In this document: positions 26,581 through 33,908 of the stretch, one piece after another
Numbering within the stretch: position 1 is the stretch's first letter
How the letters are laid out: every line of letters begins with the position of its first letter
Origin: Dysgonamonadaceae bacterium
Lineage (GTDB): Bacteria; Bacteroidota; Bacteroidia; Bacteroidales; Azobacteroidaceae
Reading direction: 5' to 3'
Assembly: GCA_031289145.1 (NCBI GenBank)
Contig: JAITQA010000161.1
Coordinates: 1 to 50,861 of the forward strand
DNA length: 50,861 nucleotides
Position numbers and translations under genes: made by a program
The notes under the pieces: model-generated
What the model saw: only the letters and a program-made list of their open reading frames with translations
The model's database searches: none
Told to the model about the DNA's origin: nothing

Positions 26581-26820
26581 AGTAAAAGTCCATTGGGCGT
26601 TTTATATCGAAGACTTTCTATTAAAAAAGGTCCCAAAACAGCCAATAAAGCGGTTGCCCGGAAATTGGCGACATTATTTTATACGCTAATAAAAAATCAC
26701 CAATCGTATGATAAAACAAGATTCGCAAAACAAAAGCTAAAACAAGAAGAATGGGAGATTGCCAAACTCAAAAAAATAGCCAAAAAATTAGGTTACTCAA
26801 TTGAAAAAATGCCCTAATTA
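26581..26820 (+). mobile_element. 3' fragment of an IS110-family transposase
   Basis: The plus strand encodes about 75 residues beginning LGVLYRRLSIKKGPKTANKA. This matches the C-terminal Transposase_20 region of IS110/IS116/IS902 transposases (Y-R-R-L, K-G-P-K, A-V-A-R-K-L, Y-x-x-L). The catalytic N-terminal DEDD domain is absent. The fragment begins right beside the argG copy, separated only by a run of eight G and a few bases. It marks a rearrangement joint. It is not a working element. Confidence 0.7.
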
Positions 26821-26897
26821 TAAGTAGGTTATAAATACTTCATTGTAACCAATAATTGACTTGGCAAAATAATTTGTTTTGTTATGAATACACCCCG

Positions 26898-27689
26898 TCA
26901 CCCTCTTTGTCGCAAGGCTTCGAAAGTGATGACAGCTGTAGAAACCGAAACATTCAGGGAATCTATTTTTCCCCGCATCGGGATTTTTATCCGTTCATCG
27001 GCTTTTTCTATCCAGAAATCGGTAAGTCCTTCGGCTTCTGTTCCCATGATGATGGCGGAAGGTCCGGTGAAATCGGTTTCATGGTACCATTTTGAAGCTT
27101 TTAGTTCGGCGGCAAAAGTTTTTATTTGTTTTACTTTCAGCAAATCGGCCGTTTCCTGATTTGTTGCAACTGCTATGGGTACCGTGAAAATACAACCTAC
27201 GCTTGAGCGGATGATGTTGGGGTTATAAATATCCGTCAGCGGGTCGCAAATAATCACGGCATCTGCTTTTGCCGCATCTGCCGTGCGGAGGACGGCGCCC
27301 AGATTTCCCGGTTTTTCGACCGCTTCCAAAATAATTACAAATGGATTTTCCGGCAAATTCAGTTCGGACAAAGCATGTGATTTCGGTTTGGCCAAAGCCA
27401 GGATACCATCCGAACCTTCCCTGTAAGCCAATTTTTGAAAAACAGCTTCGGAGACTTCAACTAAAATCTCCGGACGAACCGTTTGTATGCTATCCGGGTA
27501 ATCGGTTTTGGTAAATAAATCGGGACAAATAAATACCGTGTCCAATACATACAGACCGGCTATGGCCAGACTCAATTCACGGGCGCCTTCAATAACAAAC
27601 AGGTTCTGTTCCTTTCTTTCTTTCGATTTGGAGCTTAATTTCTGTGTGTTTTTTATCCGGTTGTTTTGCGTACTGGTAATTTTCTCCAT
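26898..27689 (-). CDS. TrmH/SpoU-family RNA methyltransferase
   Basis: The 263-residue protein has an N-terminal substrate-binding part (residues 1-95) and a SPOUT domain. Its three knot motifs are visible: EAVEKPGNLGAVLRTADAA near residue 115, ADAVIICDP, and IIMGTEAEGL followed by IPMRGKIDSLNVSVSTAV. Members put 2'-O-methyl groups on rRNA or tRNA with SAM as donor. RlmB-like 23S rRNA or tRNA methylation is likely, but the target base cannot be told. It is third in the ftsB-like operon, nine bases after the preceding gene. Confidence 0.88.
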   Translation of the reverse strand: MEKITSTQNNRIKNTQKLSSKSKERKEQNLFVIEGARELSLAIAGLYVLDTVFICPDLFTKTDYPDSIQTVRPEILVEVSEAVFQKLAYREGSDGILALAKPKSHALSELNLPENPFVIILEAVEKPGNLGAVLRTADAAKADAVIICDPLTDIYNPNIIRSSVGCIFTVPIAVATNQETADLLKVKQIKTFAAELKASKWYHETDFTGPSAIIMGTEAEGLTDFWIEKADERIKIPMRGKIDSLNVSVSTAVITFEALRQRG

Positions 27690-27698
27690 GCTATCACT

Positions 27699-28061
27699 TC
27701 AGGAATTTTTCGACTTCTTTTCCTCTCTGCTTTTAATCATTACAACGTATAATTGCAAAAAGGCGGAGACCAACAGAAAGACAAACCATTCGTTTTTTTC
27801 TTTGAACATCAGGAAAGAAGAAACAGGGAGCAGAATCGCTGCAATGGCCTGTTGGATATTCAGCCGTTTCAGTCGTAAATTATCGCCTCTGTAGGGGTTG
27901 GATAAATAGGCGACTGCAATGACTGCACCTGAAACCGCATACACATAATATAGCACGTTTCGGGGTACAATAGCATCGCCGGTGATATACAAACTTGCCG
28001 AAACCAATAGCAGTATCGCGCAAAGATAGAATATACAATCCTTGAATCCGGAATACATCAT
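27699..28061 (-). CDS. Small membrane protein of unknown function
   Basis: The 120-residue protein has about four hydrophobic segments (near residues 10-27, 36-54, 68-85 and 91-107) and a charged C-terminal tail (KSREEKKSKNS). I recognise no family with a known role. Its start overlaps the ftsB stop by four bases and its end lies nine bases before the RNA methyltransferase, so all three are co-expressed. A link to the cell envelope is possible because of the ftsB neighbour, but is inference. Confidence 0.75.
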   Translation of the reverse strand: MMYSGFKDCIFYLCAILLLVSASLYITGDAIVPRNVLYYVYAVSGAVIAVAYLSNPYRGDNLRLKRLNIQQAIAAILLPVSSFLMFKEKNEWFVFLLVSAFLQLYVVMIKSREEKKSKNS

Positions 28062-28360
28062 TCAACAATTAAGAATAATTCCTCATTGGGTCGGGTCATG
28101 TTGTACTGTTCCCGCGCAAATTTTTCCAAACCCTCATTGTCGCTCTGTATCGCATTCAGTTTTTCAAGATTGCGTTCCCTTTCAGCGGAAACGGATTCAA
28201 TTTCTTTTTCCAACTGACTGATTTGACGGTTGTAAGAAATTATATCCAAAATAGTATTGTCTCCGATAAAAAAAGACACGATAACGAAAATAATCACGGT
28301 CAACCAATATTTATTCAACTTGCGACCGCATTTTTTAATGAAATCAATTACATTTCCCAT
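28058..28360 (-). CDS. FtsB/DivIC-family septum formation initiator
   Basis: From MGNVIDFIKK the product has 100 residues. It has a short cytoplasmic part, one membrane helix (about residues 17-37) and a coiled coil (ISQLEKEIESVSAERERNLE) with the EKFAREQYNM stretch near its end. This is the layout of FtsB/DivIC, which bridges FtsL and FtsQ in the division machinery. The start at 28360 is preferred over 28378 because it puts the promoter element 16 bases upstream. It heads a three-gene operon. Confidence 0.85.
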   Translation of the reverse strand: MGNVIDFIKKCGRKLNKYWLTVIIFVIVSFFIGDNTILDIISYNRQISQLEKEIESVSAERERNLEKLNAIQSDNEGLEKFAREQYNMTRPNEELFLIVE

Positions 28361-28375
28361 AAAAAACATTTGGTG

Positions 28376-28412
28376 CAAAGGTAATAAAAATTGGAGAAAA
28401 TGATTACCTTTG
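28376..28412. promoter_or_regulatory. Divergent promoter pair between ftsB-like gene and dnaX
   Basis: TACCTTTG occurs on the minus strand (28376-28383) for the ftsB-like operon and on the plus strand (28405-28412) for dnaX. With adjacent bases the two form 10-base inverted arms (CAAAGGTAAT and ATTACCTTTG). The two promoters face away from each other over a shared 21-base middle, so their upstream elements must overlap. Confidence 0.6.
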
Positions 28413-28428
28413 TATAAAATATTTTTGA

Positions 28429-29553
28429 ATGGATAATTATATTGTTTCAGCGAGAAAATACCGTCCGGCTACTTTTCATACGGTAGTGGGGCAAAGTGCA
28501 TTGACAACTACTTTGAAAAATGCCATTGCCAATAATAAATTGGCGCATGCCTATTTGTTTTGCGGACCAAGGGGCGTAGGGAAAACAACTTGTGCACGTA
28601 TTTTTGCCAAAACCATCAATTGTTTGTATCCTGCTGCCGATGGAGAAGCCTGCAACGAATGTGAGTCATGCCGCTCATTTGATGAAAATCGTTCATTGAA
28701 TATTCACGAATTGGATGCGGCATCGAACAACTCGGTCGATGATATCCGGATTTTAACCGAACAGGTGCGCATTCCGCCTCAATTGGGGAAATACAAGGTT
28801 TATATTATTGATGAAGTGCACATGCTTTCAACGCAGGCCTTCAATGCTTTTCTGAAAACTTTGGAAGAGCCTCCGCATCATGCTATTTTTATCTTGGCAA
28901 CGACCGAGAAACATAAAATTTTGGCGACCATACTTTCGCGTTGCCAGATATATGATTTCAACCGTATAAACATCAACGACATTGTCGATTATCTGCAATA
29001 TGTCGCTACGCAGGAAAATGTAAACGCCGAGCGGGAAGCGCTGAATACCATTGCCCAAAAAGCCGACGGAGGCATGCGCGACGCCTTGTCTATTTTTGAC
29101 CAGGTCGTTAGCTTCTCTCAAGGTAATCTGACCTATAAAACGGTGATAGATAATCTCAATGTTTTGGATTATGATTATTATTTTCGTTTGACGGATGCAG
29201 CTCAATCCCATCTGGTAAGTCGTAACCTGTTGTTGTTGAATGAAATTTTGAGTAAAGGTTTTGACGGACAACAAATCCTTAGCGGTTTGGCGCTTTTTTT
29301 CCGGGACTTGCTGGTTTGCAAAGACCCGCAGACAATCGTCTTATTTGAGATGGGAGAAACGGTCAAAGCGAAATATCTTGAATTAGCGGCTCGTTGCGAC
29401 ATCAAATTTTTATACAAAGCCATTGAATTGACTAACGAAACGGATTTGAATTACCGGTTCAGCAGAAATAAACGGCTTGCCATTGAGCTGCTTTTGATAC
29501 GTCTTTGTCAATTGAATACGCCTCAAGCGGAGGATGATAAAAAAAAAAACTGA
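28429..29553 (+). CDS. dnaX: DNA polymerase III subunit gamma (short DnaX frame)
   Basis: This frame gives 374 residues: the AAA+ clamp-loader ATPase with Walker A GPRGVGKTTCARIFAKT, four zinc-binding cysteines (C...C-x-E-C-x2-C region near residues 65-82), the DEVHML Walker B box, EEPPHHAIFILATTE with sensor 1 and the C-terminal collar region. DnaX drives loading of the sliding clamp. The frame ends DDKKKN-stop within an 11-A run at 29539-29549. The downstream sequence continues in the -1 frame to 30119. Together they would make a 563- to 564-residue tau subunit. Alone this frame resembles the gamma form made in E. coli and Thermus. Confidence 0.92.
   Translation: MDNYIVSARKYRPATFHTVVGQSALTTTLKNAIANNKLAHAYLFCGPRGVGKTTCARIFAKTINCLYPAADGEACNECESCRSFDENRSLNIHELDAASNNSVDDIRILTEQVRIPPQLGKYKVYIIDEVHMLSTQAFNAFLKTLEEPPHHAIFILATTEKHKILATILSRCQIYDFNRININDIVDYLQYVATQENVNAEREALNTIAQKADGGMRDALSIFDQVVSFSQGNLTYKTVIDNLNVLDYDYYFRLTDAAQSHLVSRNLLLLNEILSKGFDGQQILSGLALFFRDLLVCKDPQTIVLFEMGETVKAKYLELAARCDIKFLYKAIELTNETDLNYRFSRNKRLAIELLLIRLCQLNTPQAEDDKKKN
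29539..29549 (+). other. A11 slippery run in dnaX (frameshift or slippage site)
   Basis: Eleven A residues follow GAT. With 11 A the zero frame stops right after (AAC TGA). With one more A, or a -1 shift, the frame continues as CTG ATT GAG into the C-terminal part. Thermus dnaX is known to use transcriptional slippage on an A9 run and E. coli a -1 ribosomal shift. A sequencing or assembly error in the run is the alternative. Confidence 0.6.
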
Positions 29554-30119
29554 TTGAGCCGATTACTGAACTTGTCGCTTCATCCCCCAATAAAAATCAA
29601 GAGATACCGGTACACAATTCTGTGTCGGTAGTGGAAGAAGCGCCCCGAAAATCGGAATTACCGGGGAAATCGGTTGTCCGTTTTAGCCTGAAAGATTTAG
29701 ATGCCCGAAGTTCCATTAGTGAAAAAAATAAAGGCTTACCGGAAGATAAGCCTGTTCTGAATGCAAATTTTACCAAAGAAGCATTATACGAAGCATGGGT
29801 AAAATACGCAGATGCCATTGATAACGTACATTTAAAAAGTACTATGCACTATATCCGGCCGGAACTAAAAGAAAATCATCATGTGGAGATTGCCGTGCTG
29901 AATCCGGAACAAGACCATTTGTTTAAGGAGAAAGGAAATGAAATAAAACATTTTCTTTCCGAACAACTCAAAAATAATCAAATCGTATTGTCCATTACAA
30001 TCAAAGAAAACGATTCGGATACATTGCCGTTCACAGACAAGGAAAAGTACCGGTATATGGCGGATAAGAATCCTAATCTTTACAAATTAACAAAAGAATT
30101 TAATCTGCGATTAGACTAA
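29550..30119 (+). CDS. dnaX: C-terminal part of DnaX (tau-specific region), -1 frame
   Basis: This frame opens directly at the A11 run (LIEPITELVASSPNKNQEIP) and has 189 codons without a stop. It starts with a Ser/Pro/Glu-rich linker (about the first 45 residues) and then a folded-looking domain with EALYEAWVKYADAI, KSTMHYIRPEL and the final KEFNLRLD, as in the end of Bacteroidetes DnaX proteins. The first possible separate start is a GTG at 29622, but no promoter or ribosome site is evident. It is best read as the rest of the tau subunit. Its 3' end overlaps the converging spt gene by nine bases. Confidence 0.8.
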   Translation: MIEPITELVASSPNKNQEIPVHNSVSVVEEAPRKSELPGKSVVRFSLKDLDARSSISEKNKGLPEDKPVLNANFTKEALYEAWVKYADAIDNVHLKSTMHYIRPELKENHHVEIAVLNPEQDHLFKEKGNEIKHFLSEQLKNNQIVLSITIKENDSDTLPFTDKEKYRYMADKNPNLYKLTKEFNLRLD

Positions 30120-31310
30120 AACTTTGTTCAATGCACCCACTTTCCGCAGGCATTTCTCTATTTTATGCATGGCAAAATCCAACTGTTCGAAAGTGTGAGT
30201 GGCCATGAGAGAGAAACGAATCAAGGTGTCGCTTGGTGAAACAGCAGGAGCTACCACCGGATTTACAAAGACGCCTTGTTCGAACAATTCTTTGATAACC
30301 CAGAAAGTTTTATCATTGTCTCTTATAAATAAAGGTATAATGGGTGTAGCAGTATGTCCGATTTCGCAGCCCATCTCGCGGAAGCCTTTCAAGGCATAAT
30401 TCGTCAATTTCCACAGGTGTTCAATTCTTTCCGGTTCGCTCACCATAATATCGAATGCGGCGCTGGCGGCGGCAGTAGCAGCCGGTGTATTGCTGGCGCT
30501 AAACATATAAGAGCGGGCATTGTGGCGTAAATAATTGATTATATCATCGGTAGATGCAATAAAACCGCCAATGGAAGCTAAAGATTTGCTAAATGTACCC
30601 ATCACCAGGTCGATGTCAGGCAAGAGCCTGAACTCATCGCATACACCTCTGCCTTGTCGGCCGAGAATACCCAATCCATGCGCTTCGTCCACCATTATAT
30701 TGGCGTTATATTCTTTTGCCAACCGCACAATTTCAGGCAGATTGACAATATCTCCTTCCATACTGAAAACGCCGTCCACCACAATTAATTTGATTTTTCT
30801 CGGATCGCATTTTTGCAATTGCAATTCCAAAGAATGCATATTATTGTGTTTGAACTTGAATTTTTGCGAGAAAGATAGACGATGGCCTTCAATAATAGAT
30901 GCGTGGTCTAATTCATCCCAAAGAATATAATCTTCACGTCCTGTGAGGCAAGAAACGACTCCTAAATTGACCTGAAAACCGGTTGAAAAAATAATAGCAT
31001 CGTCTTTTCCTAAAAATTTGGCTATTTTCTTTTCCAACTCAAGATGTATGTCTAATGTTCCGTTTAGAAAGCGGCTTCCCGCCATTCCGGTTCCATATTT
31101 TTTTGTTGCTGCAATAGCAGCTTCTTTCACCTTAGGGTGATTTGTTAGACCCAAATAGGAATTAGAACCAAACATTAGCACTTTTTTTCCATTAATAACT
31201 ACTTCAGTGTCCTGATCGCTTTCAATCACCCTGAAATATGGGTATAGGCCCATTGCTTTCACCTTTTGAGGCTCATCGTATTTACTCAGTTTTTCAACAA
31301 GTAGGTTCAT
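30111..31310 (-). CDS. spt: Serine palmitoyltransferase (alpha-oxoamine synthase family)
   Basis: The 399-residue protein is a fold-I PLP enzyme: MFGSNSYLGLTNHPKV near residue 46, the DELDHASIIEG stretch, VDEAHGLGILG with the PLP-binding Asp and His, and the PLP lysine in GTFSKSLASIGGF. Sequence details at the N-terminus (YPYFRVIESDQDTEV) match the Bacteroidetes serine palmitoyltransferases, which join serine and palmitoyl-CoA to start sphingolipid synthesis. The close relative glycine C-acetyltransferase (Kbl) is the main alternative. Its 3' end overlaps dnaX by nine bases, tail to tail. Confidence 0.87.
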   Translation of the reverse strand: MNLLVEKLSKYDEPQKVKAMGLYPYFRVIESDQDTEVVINGKKVLMFGSNSYLGLTNHPKVKEAAIAATKKYGTGMAGSRFLNGTLDIHLELEKKIAKFLGKDDAIIFSTGFQVNLGVVSCLTGREDYILWDELDHASIIEGHRLSFSQKFKFKHNNMHSLELQLQKCDPRKIKLIVVDGVFSMEGDIVNLPEIVRLAKEYNANIMVDEAHGLGILGRQGRGVCDEFRLLPDIDLVMGTFSKSLASIGGFIASTDDIINYLRHNARSYMFSASNTPAATAAASAAFDIMVSEPERIEHLWKLTNYALKGFREMGCEIGHTATPIIPLFIRDNDKTFWVIKELFEQGVFVNPVVAPAVSPSDTLIRFSLMATHTFEQLDFAMHKIEKCLRKVGALNKVLV

Positions 31311-31406
31311 AAATTAATACATGAACAAATTAATAATAATATCAAAACATCTCATTATTACTGCTTTACTTATCTTTTTCAAGAGTGTTGAGCGTAAAGC
31401 AGGCTG

Positions 31407-31414
31407 CAAAGATA
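31407..31414 (-). promoter_or_regulatory. -7 promoter element for spt
   Basis: The minus strand reads TATCTTTG followed by CAG, matching TAnnTTTG. The leader is about 90 bases. Confidence 0.55.
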
Positions 31415-31538
31415 AGCATATTTTCCAAACAACAATCTTTTTTTAACAAAAAAGGTTCAGATTTATTTTGTTAAATTTTTTTTTTTGTAAAAAATAAAAA
31501 AAAAGTGGATATGTTGCATAACATAAAAAATAAATGTA

Positions 31539-31546
31539 TATCTTTG
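31539..31546 (+). promoter_or_regulatory. -7 promoter element for the small lipoprotein gene
   Basis: TATCTTTG matches TAnnTTTG, 61 bases before the start codon. The upstream region is very AT-rich (31434-31535), which favours strong expression. Confidence 0.6.
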
Positions 31547-31607
31547 CACCGAGTTTCCATGATGGAAATGAGAATTTATTACAAAAAACGTTTTAATTAT
31601 CAAAAAA

Positions 31608-31796
31608 ATGAGAAAGTTAGTTTTATTTGCAGCATTTGTCGCTTTGGTTGGTTTCAGTGCATGTTCCAACAAAGCAAAAGAAGAAGCTCCGGAAGCTCCG
31701 GTAGAACAAGTTGTTGAAGAACCGGTAGTAGAAGAAGTTATTACTTTGGACGCAGATTCAGTAGCTATCGCTCCGGAAGAAGTTCCTGCTCCGTAA
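31608..31796 (+). CDS. Small acidic lipoprotein of unknown function
   Basis: The 62-residue protein has a lipoprotein signal peptide with lipobox FSAC (Cys near residue 20). The mature part, about 43 residues, is almost all Glu, Pro, Val and Ala (EEAPEAPVEQVVEEPVVEE). It is unlikely to fold as a globular domain. It would be a flexible acidic tether on a membrane. It has its own AT-rich promoter and a hairpin terminator with a T-run, so it is a monocistronic and probably well expressed gene. No specific role can be stated. Confidence 0.82.
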   Translation: MRKLVLFAAFVALVGFSACSNKAKEEAPEAPVEQVVEEPVVEEVITLDADSVAIAPEEVPAP

Positions 31797-31814
31797 GTGT
31801 AACGAACAAAAATC

Positions 31815-31848
31815 GAAAAAAGCTGTTCTTTTTAGGGCAGCTTTTTTT
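31815..31848 (+). terminator. Rho-independent terminator of the lipoprotein gene
   Basis: Ten-base arms (AAAAAAGCTG and CAGCTTTTTT) around a 13-base loop are followed by a T-run. It lies 18 bases after the stop. Confidence 0.75.
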
Positions 31849-31868
31849 GTTTGTTTAAAAAAAGTTCG

Positions 31869-31876
31869 TATCTTTG
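31869..31876 (+). promoter_or_regulatory. -7 promoter element for the rplM operon
   Basis: TATCTTTG followed by CAGG matches TAnnTTTG. It leaves a leader of over 110 bases before rplM, long enough for a regulatory RNA, although no known leader motif was recognised. Confidence 0.6.
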
Positions 31877-31999
31877 CAGGCCGATTATTATCCGAAAAAA
31901 TGTAAGTATTTGATTTTGACCTTTTTATTCCAAATATTTTTATAGTCGAAAAGGAAATGAATCAAAAGGATAGATTATTAACAAATAAAATTTTAAGCA

Positions 32000-32455
32000 G
32001 TGGATACTTTAAGTTATAAGACCATTTCTGCAAATAGTGCAACAGTTAACAAAGAATGGGTCGTTGTCGATGCAGACGGACAGCATTTAGGCCGTATCGC
32101 TTCGAAGGTAGCAAAGCTTCTGAGAGGGAAATACAAACCCAATTTCACCCCTCATGTAGATTGTGGTGATAATGTAATCATTATCAATGCGGAGAAAGTT
32201 GTCTTAACCGGCAATAAATGGACCGATCGCATTTATTTTTCTTACACGGGCTATCCCGGCGGTCAAAGGGAAAATACGCCTGCCGGTCTGATGAAAAAAG
32301 GTAGTGATCGTTTGTTCAGGAAAGTGGTGAAAGGGATGCTCCCCAAGAATCGTTTGGGTGCAAAACTTCTTACCAATTTGTATGTGTACGATGGGCAAGC
32401 GCATAAACATGCAGCGCAACAGCCGAAGTCAATTGATATTAATTCACTTAAATAA
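32000..32455 (+). CDS. rplM: 50S ribosomal protein L13
   Basis: The 151-residue protein matches L13 over its whole length: WVVVDADGQHLGRIASKVAKLL at the N-terminus, then HVDCGDNVIIINAEKV and GMLPKNRLGAKLL. The start is a GTG (MDTLSYKTISAN), as fits the Bacteroidetes L13 N-terminus. It heads rplM-rpsI-rpsB-tsf, with rpsI six bases downstream. L13 is an early assembly protein of the large subunit. Confidence 0.97.
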   Translation: MDTLSYKTISANSATVNKEWVVVDADGQHLGRIASKVAKLLRGKYKPNFTPHVDCGDNVIIINAEKVVLTGNKWTDRIYFSYTGYPGGQRENTPAGLMKKGSDRLFRKVVKGMLPKNRLGAKLLTNLYVYDGQAHKHAAQQPKSIDINSLK

Positions 32456-32460
32456 TTACA

Positions 32461-32847
32461 ATGGAAGTAGTAAATGCATTAGGAAGACGTAAAGCAGCTA
32501 TCGCACGTGTTTACGTCAAAGAAGGTTCGGGAAAAATTCTGATCAACAAGCGTGATCTTGAGACCTATTTCCCTTCTACCCTGCTTCAGTATGTGGTAAA
32601 ACAACCCCTGAATAAATTAGGTGTTGCAGAACAATACGACATTACGGTTAATTTGCAAGGAGGTGGTTACAAAGGTCAATCGGAAGCTGCACGTTTGGGT
32701 ATTGCCCGCGCTTTGGTGAAAATCAATCCGGAAGACAAACCCAGCTTGAGAGCAGAAGGTTTCATGACCCGCGACCCGCGCGAAGTAGAAAGGAAAAAAC
32801 CGGGAAGACCCAAAGCAAGAAAGAGATTCCAATTCTCAAAACGCTAA
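32461..32847 (+). CDS. rpsI: 30S ribosomal protein S9
   Basis: The 128-residue protein has the S9 hallmarks: NALGRRKAAIARVYVKEGSG at the N-terminus, the GGGYKGQSEAARLGIARALV stretch and the basic C-terminal tail KARKRFQFSKR, which reaches toward the tRNA in the P site. It follows rplM by five bases and is surely co-transcribed. Confidence 0.97.
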   Translation: MEVVNALGRRKAAIARVYVKEGSGKILINKRDLETYFPSTLLQYVVKQPLNKLGVAEQYDITVNLQGGGYKGQSEAARLGIARALVKINPEDKPSLRAEGFMTRDPREVERKKPGRPKARKRFQFSKR

Positions 32848-32860
32848 TTTAAACTAAAAG

Positions 32861-32928
32861 ATAAAAACTAAAAACTAAAAAATAGCCTCGAAGCTTGCTT
32901 TAACTTTTAGTTTATAGTTTTTAGTTAT
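32861..32928. repeat. Inverted ACTAAAAACTAAAA tracts in the rpsI-rpsB gap
   Basis: The 193-base gap between rpsI and rpsB holds a plus-strand tract of AAACTA units (32861-32880) and an imperfect inverted tract (32905-32928), able to form a long A/U hairpin. The same AAACTAAAAACTAAAAA string ends the argG gene at about 45851-45867 and, inverted, flanks the argG copy near 26335-26365. It may be a small genomic repeat or a local attenuator. Confidence 0.5.
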
Positions 32929-33040
32929 TTTAATCGTTTAGTATCTAAACCGTTTAGGACTTGTTCTGCAAGCTGATTGTCGAATGACTACTTAGCGGTT
33001 GATTAAACAAAGAATGTAAACAAATTTAAAAAAATTAATC

Positions 33041-33892
33041 ATGTCAAGAGTAAATTTTGATCAATTATTAGAAGCCGGTTCACATTTCGGACATTTGAAA
33101 AGAAAGTGGAATCCGGCAATGGCTCCTTATATTTTTATGGAACGTAATGGTATCCATATTATAGACCTGCACAAAACGGTCGTTAAGGTTGATGAAGCAG
33201 CAGCAGCGCTGAAGCAAATAGCCAAGTCAGGTAAAAAAATATTGTTTGTAGCTACCAAGAAACAAGCAAAACAAATCGTTGCGGACAAAGCAACGTCCGT
33301 TGATATGCCTTATGTCACTGAACGTTGGCCGGGAGGAATGTTGACAAACTTCCCTACTATCCGTAAAGCTGTAAAAAAAATGACAACGATTGATAAAATG
33401 GCCAAAGACGGGACATTCGATCAGTTATCAAAAAGAGAAAAATTGCAAATAACACGTCAACGCGCCAAATTGGAAAAAAACTTGGGTTCTATCGCAGATT
33501 TGAACCGTTTGCCGTCGGCATTGTTTGTTATAGACGTAATGAAAGAACACATTGCAGTGGCAGAAGCCAATCGATTAAGCATTCCTGTTTTTGCAATGGT
33601 GGATACCAATTCCAATCCTACTGATATTGATTTTGTAATTCCGGCAAATGATGATGCAACCAAATCAATTGAAGTGATTATGAATGCGCTTTGCGTAGCC
33701 ATCACGGAAGGTTTGGAAGAGCGCAATGTCGAAAAAATAGACGCATCTTCTTCTGCTGCTGAAGTAGAGGAGCAACCCGTAGCACGCAGGGAAAGAAGAG
33801 CGAAAGCCGTGAAAAAAAGCGTTATCGCGAAAGATGATGGAGATGCACTTAATGCAAATATTGCAAGTAAATTTGTAAAAGAAGAAGATTAA
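33041..33892 (+). CDS. rpsB: 30S ribosomal protein S2
   Basis: The 283-residue protein carries S2 signatures: LLEAGSHFGHLKRKWNPAM near the start, RWPGGMLTNFPTIR near residue 97 and DTNSNPTDIDFVIPANDDA near 190. After about residue 235 comes a charged extension rich in Glu, Arg and Lys, found in many Bacteroidetes S2 proteins. It is followed by tsf after 16 bases, the usual pairing. Confidence 0.97.
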   Translation: MSRVNFDQLLEAGSHFGHLKRKWNPAMAPYIFMERNGIHIIDLHKTVVKVDEAAAALKQIAKSGKKILFVATKKQAKQIVADKATSVDMPYVTERWPGGMLTNFPTIRKAVKKMTTIDKMAKDGTFDQLSKREKLQITRQRAKLEKNLGSIADLNRLPSALFVIDVMKEHIAVAEANRLSIPVFAMVDTNSNPTDIDFVIPANDDATKSIEVIMNALCVAITEGLEERNVEKIDASSSAAEVEEQPVARRERRAKAVKKSVIAKDDGDALNANIASKFVKEED

Positions 33893-33908
33893 TTAAAATA
33901 GTAAAATT

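Noticed and set aside
29622-30119. A separate gene starting at the GTG at 29622
   Set aside because: The frame is open back to the A11 run and continues DnaX in sequence and position, so a separate gene is less likely than a frameshift or slippage product.
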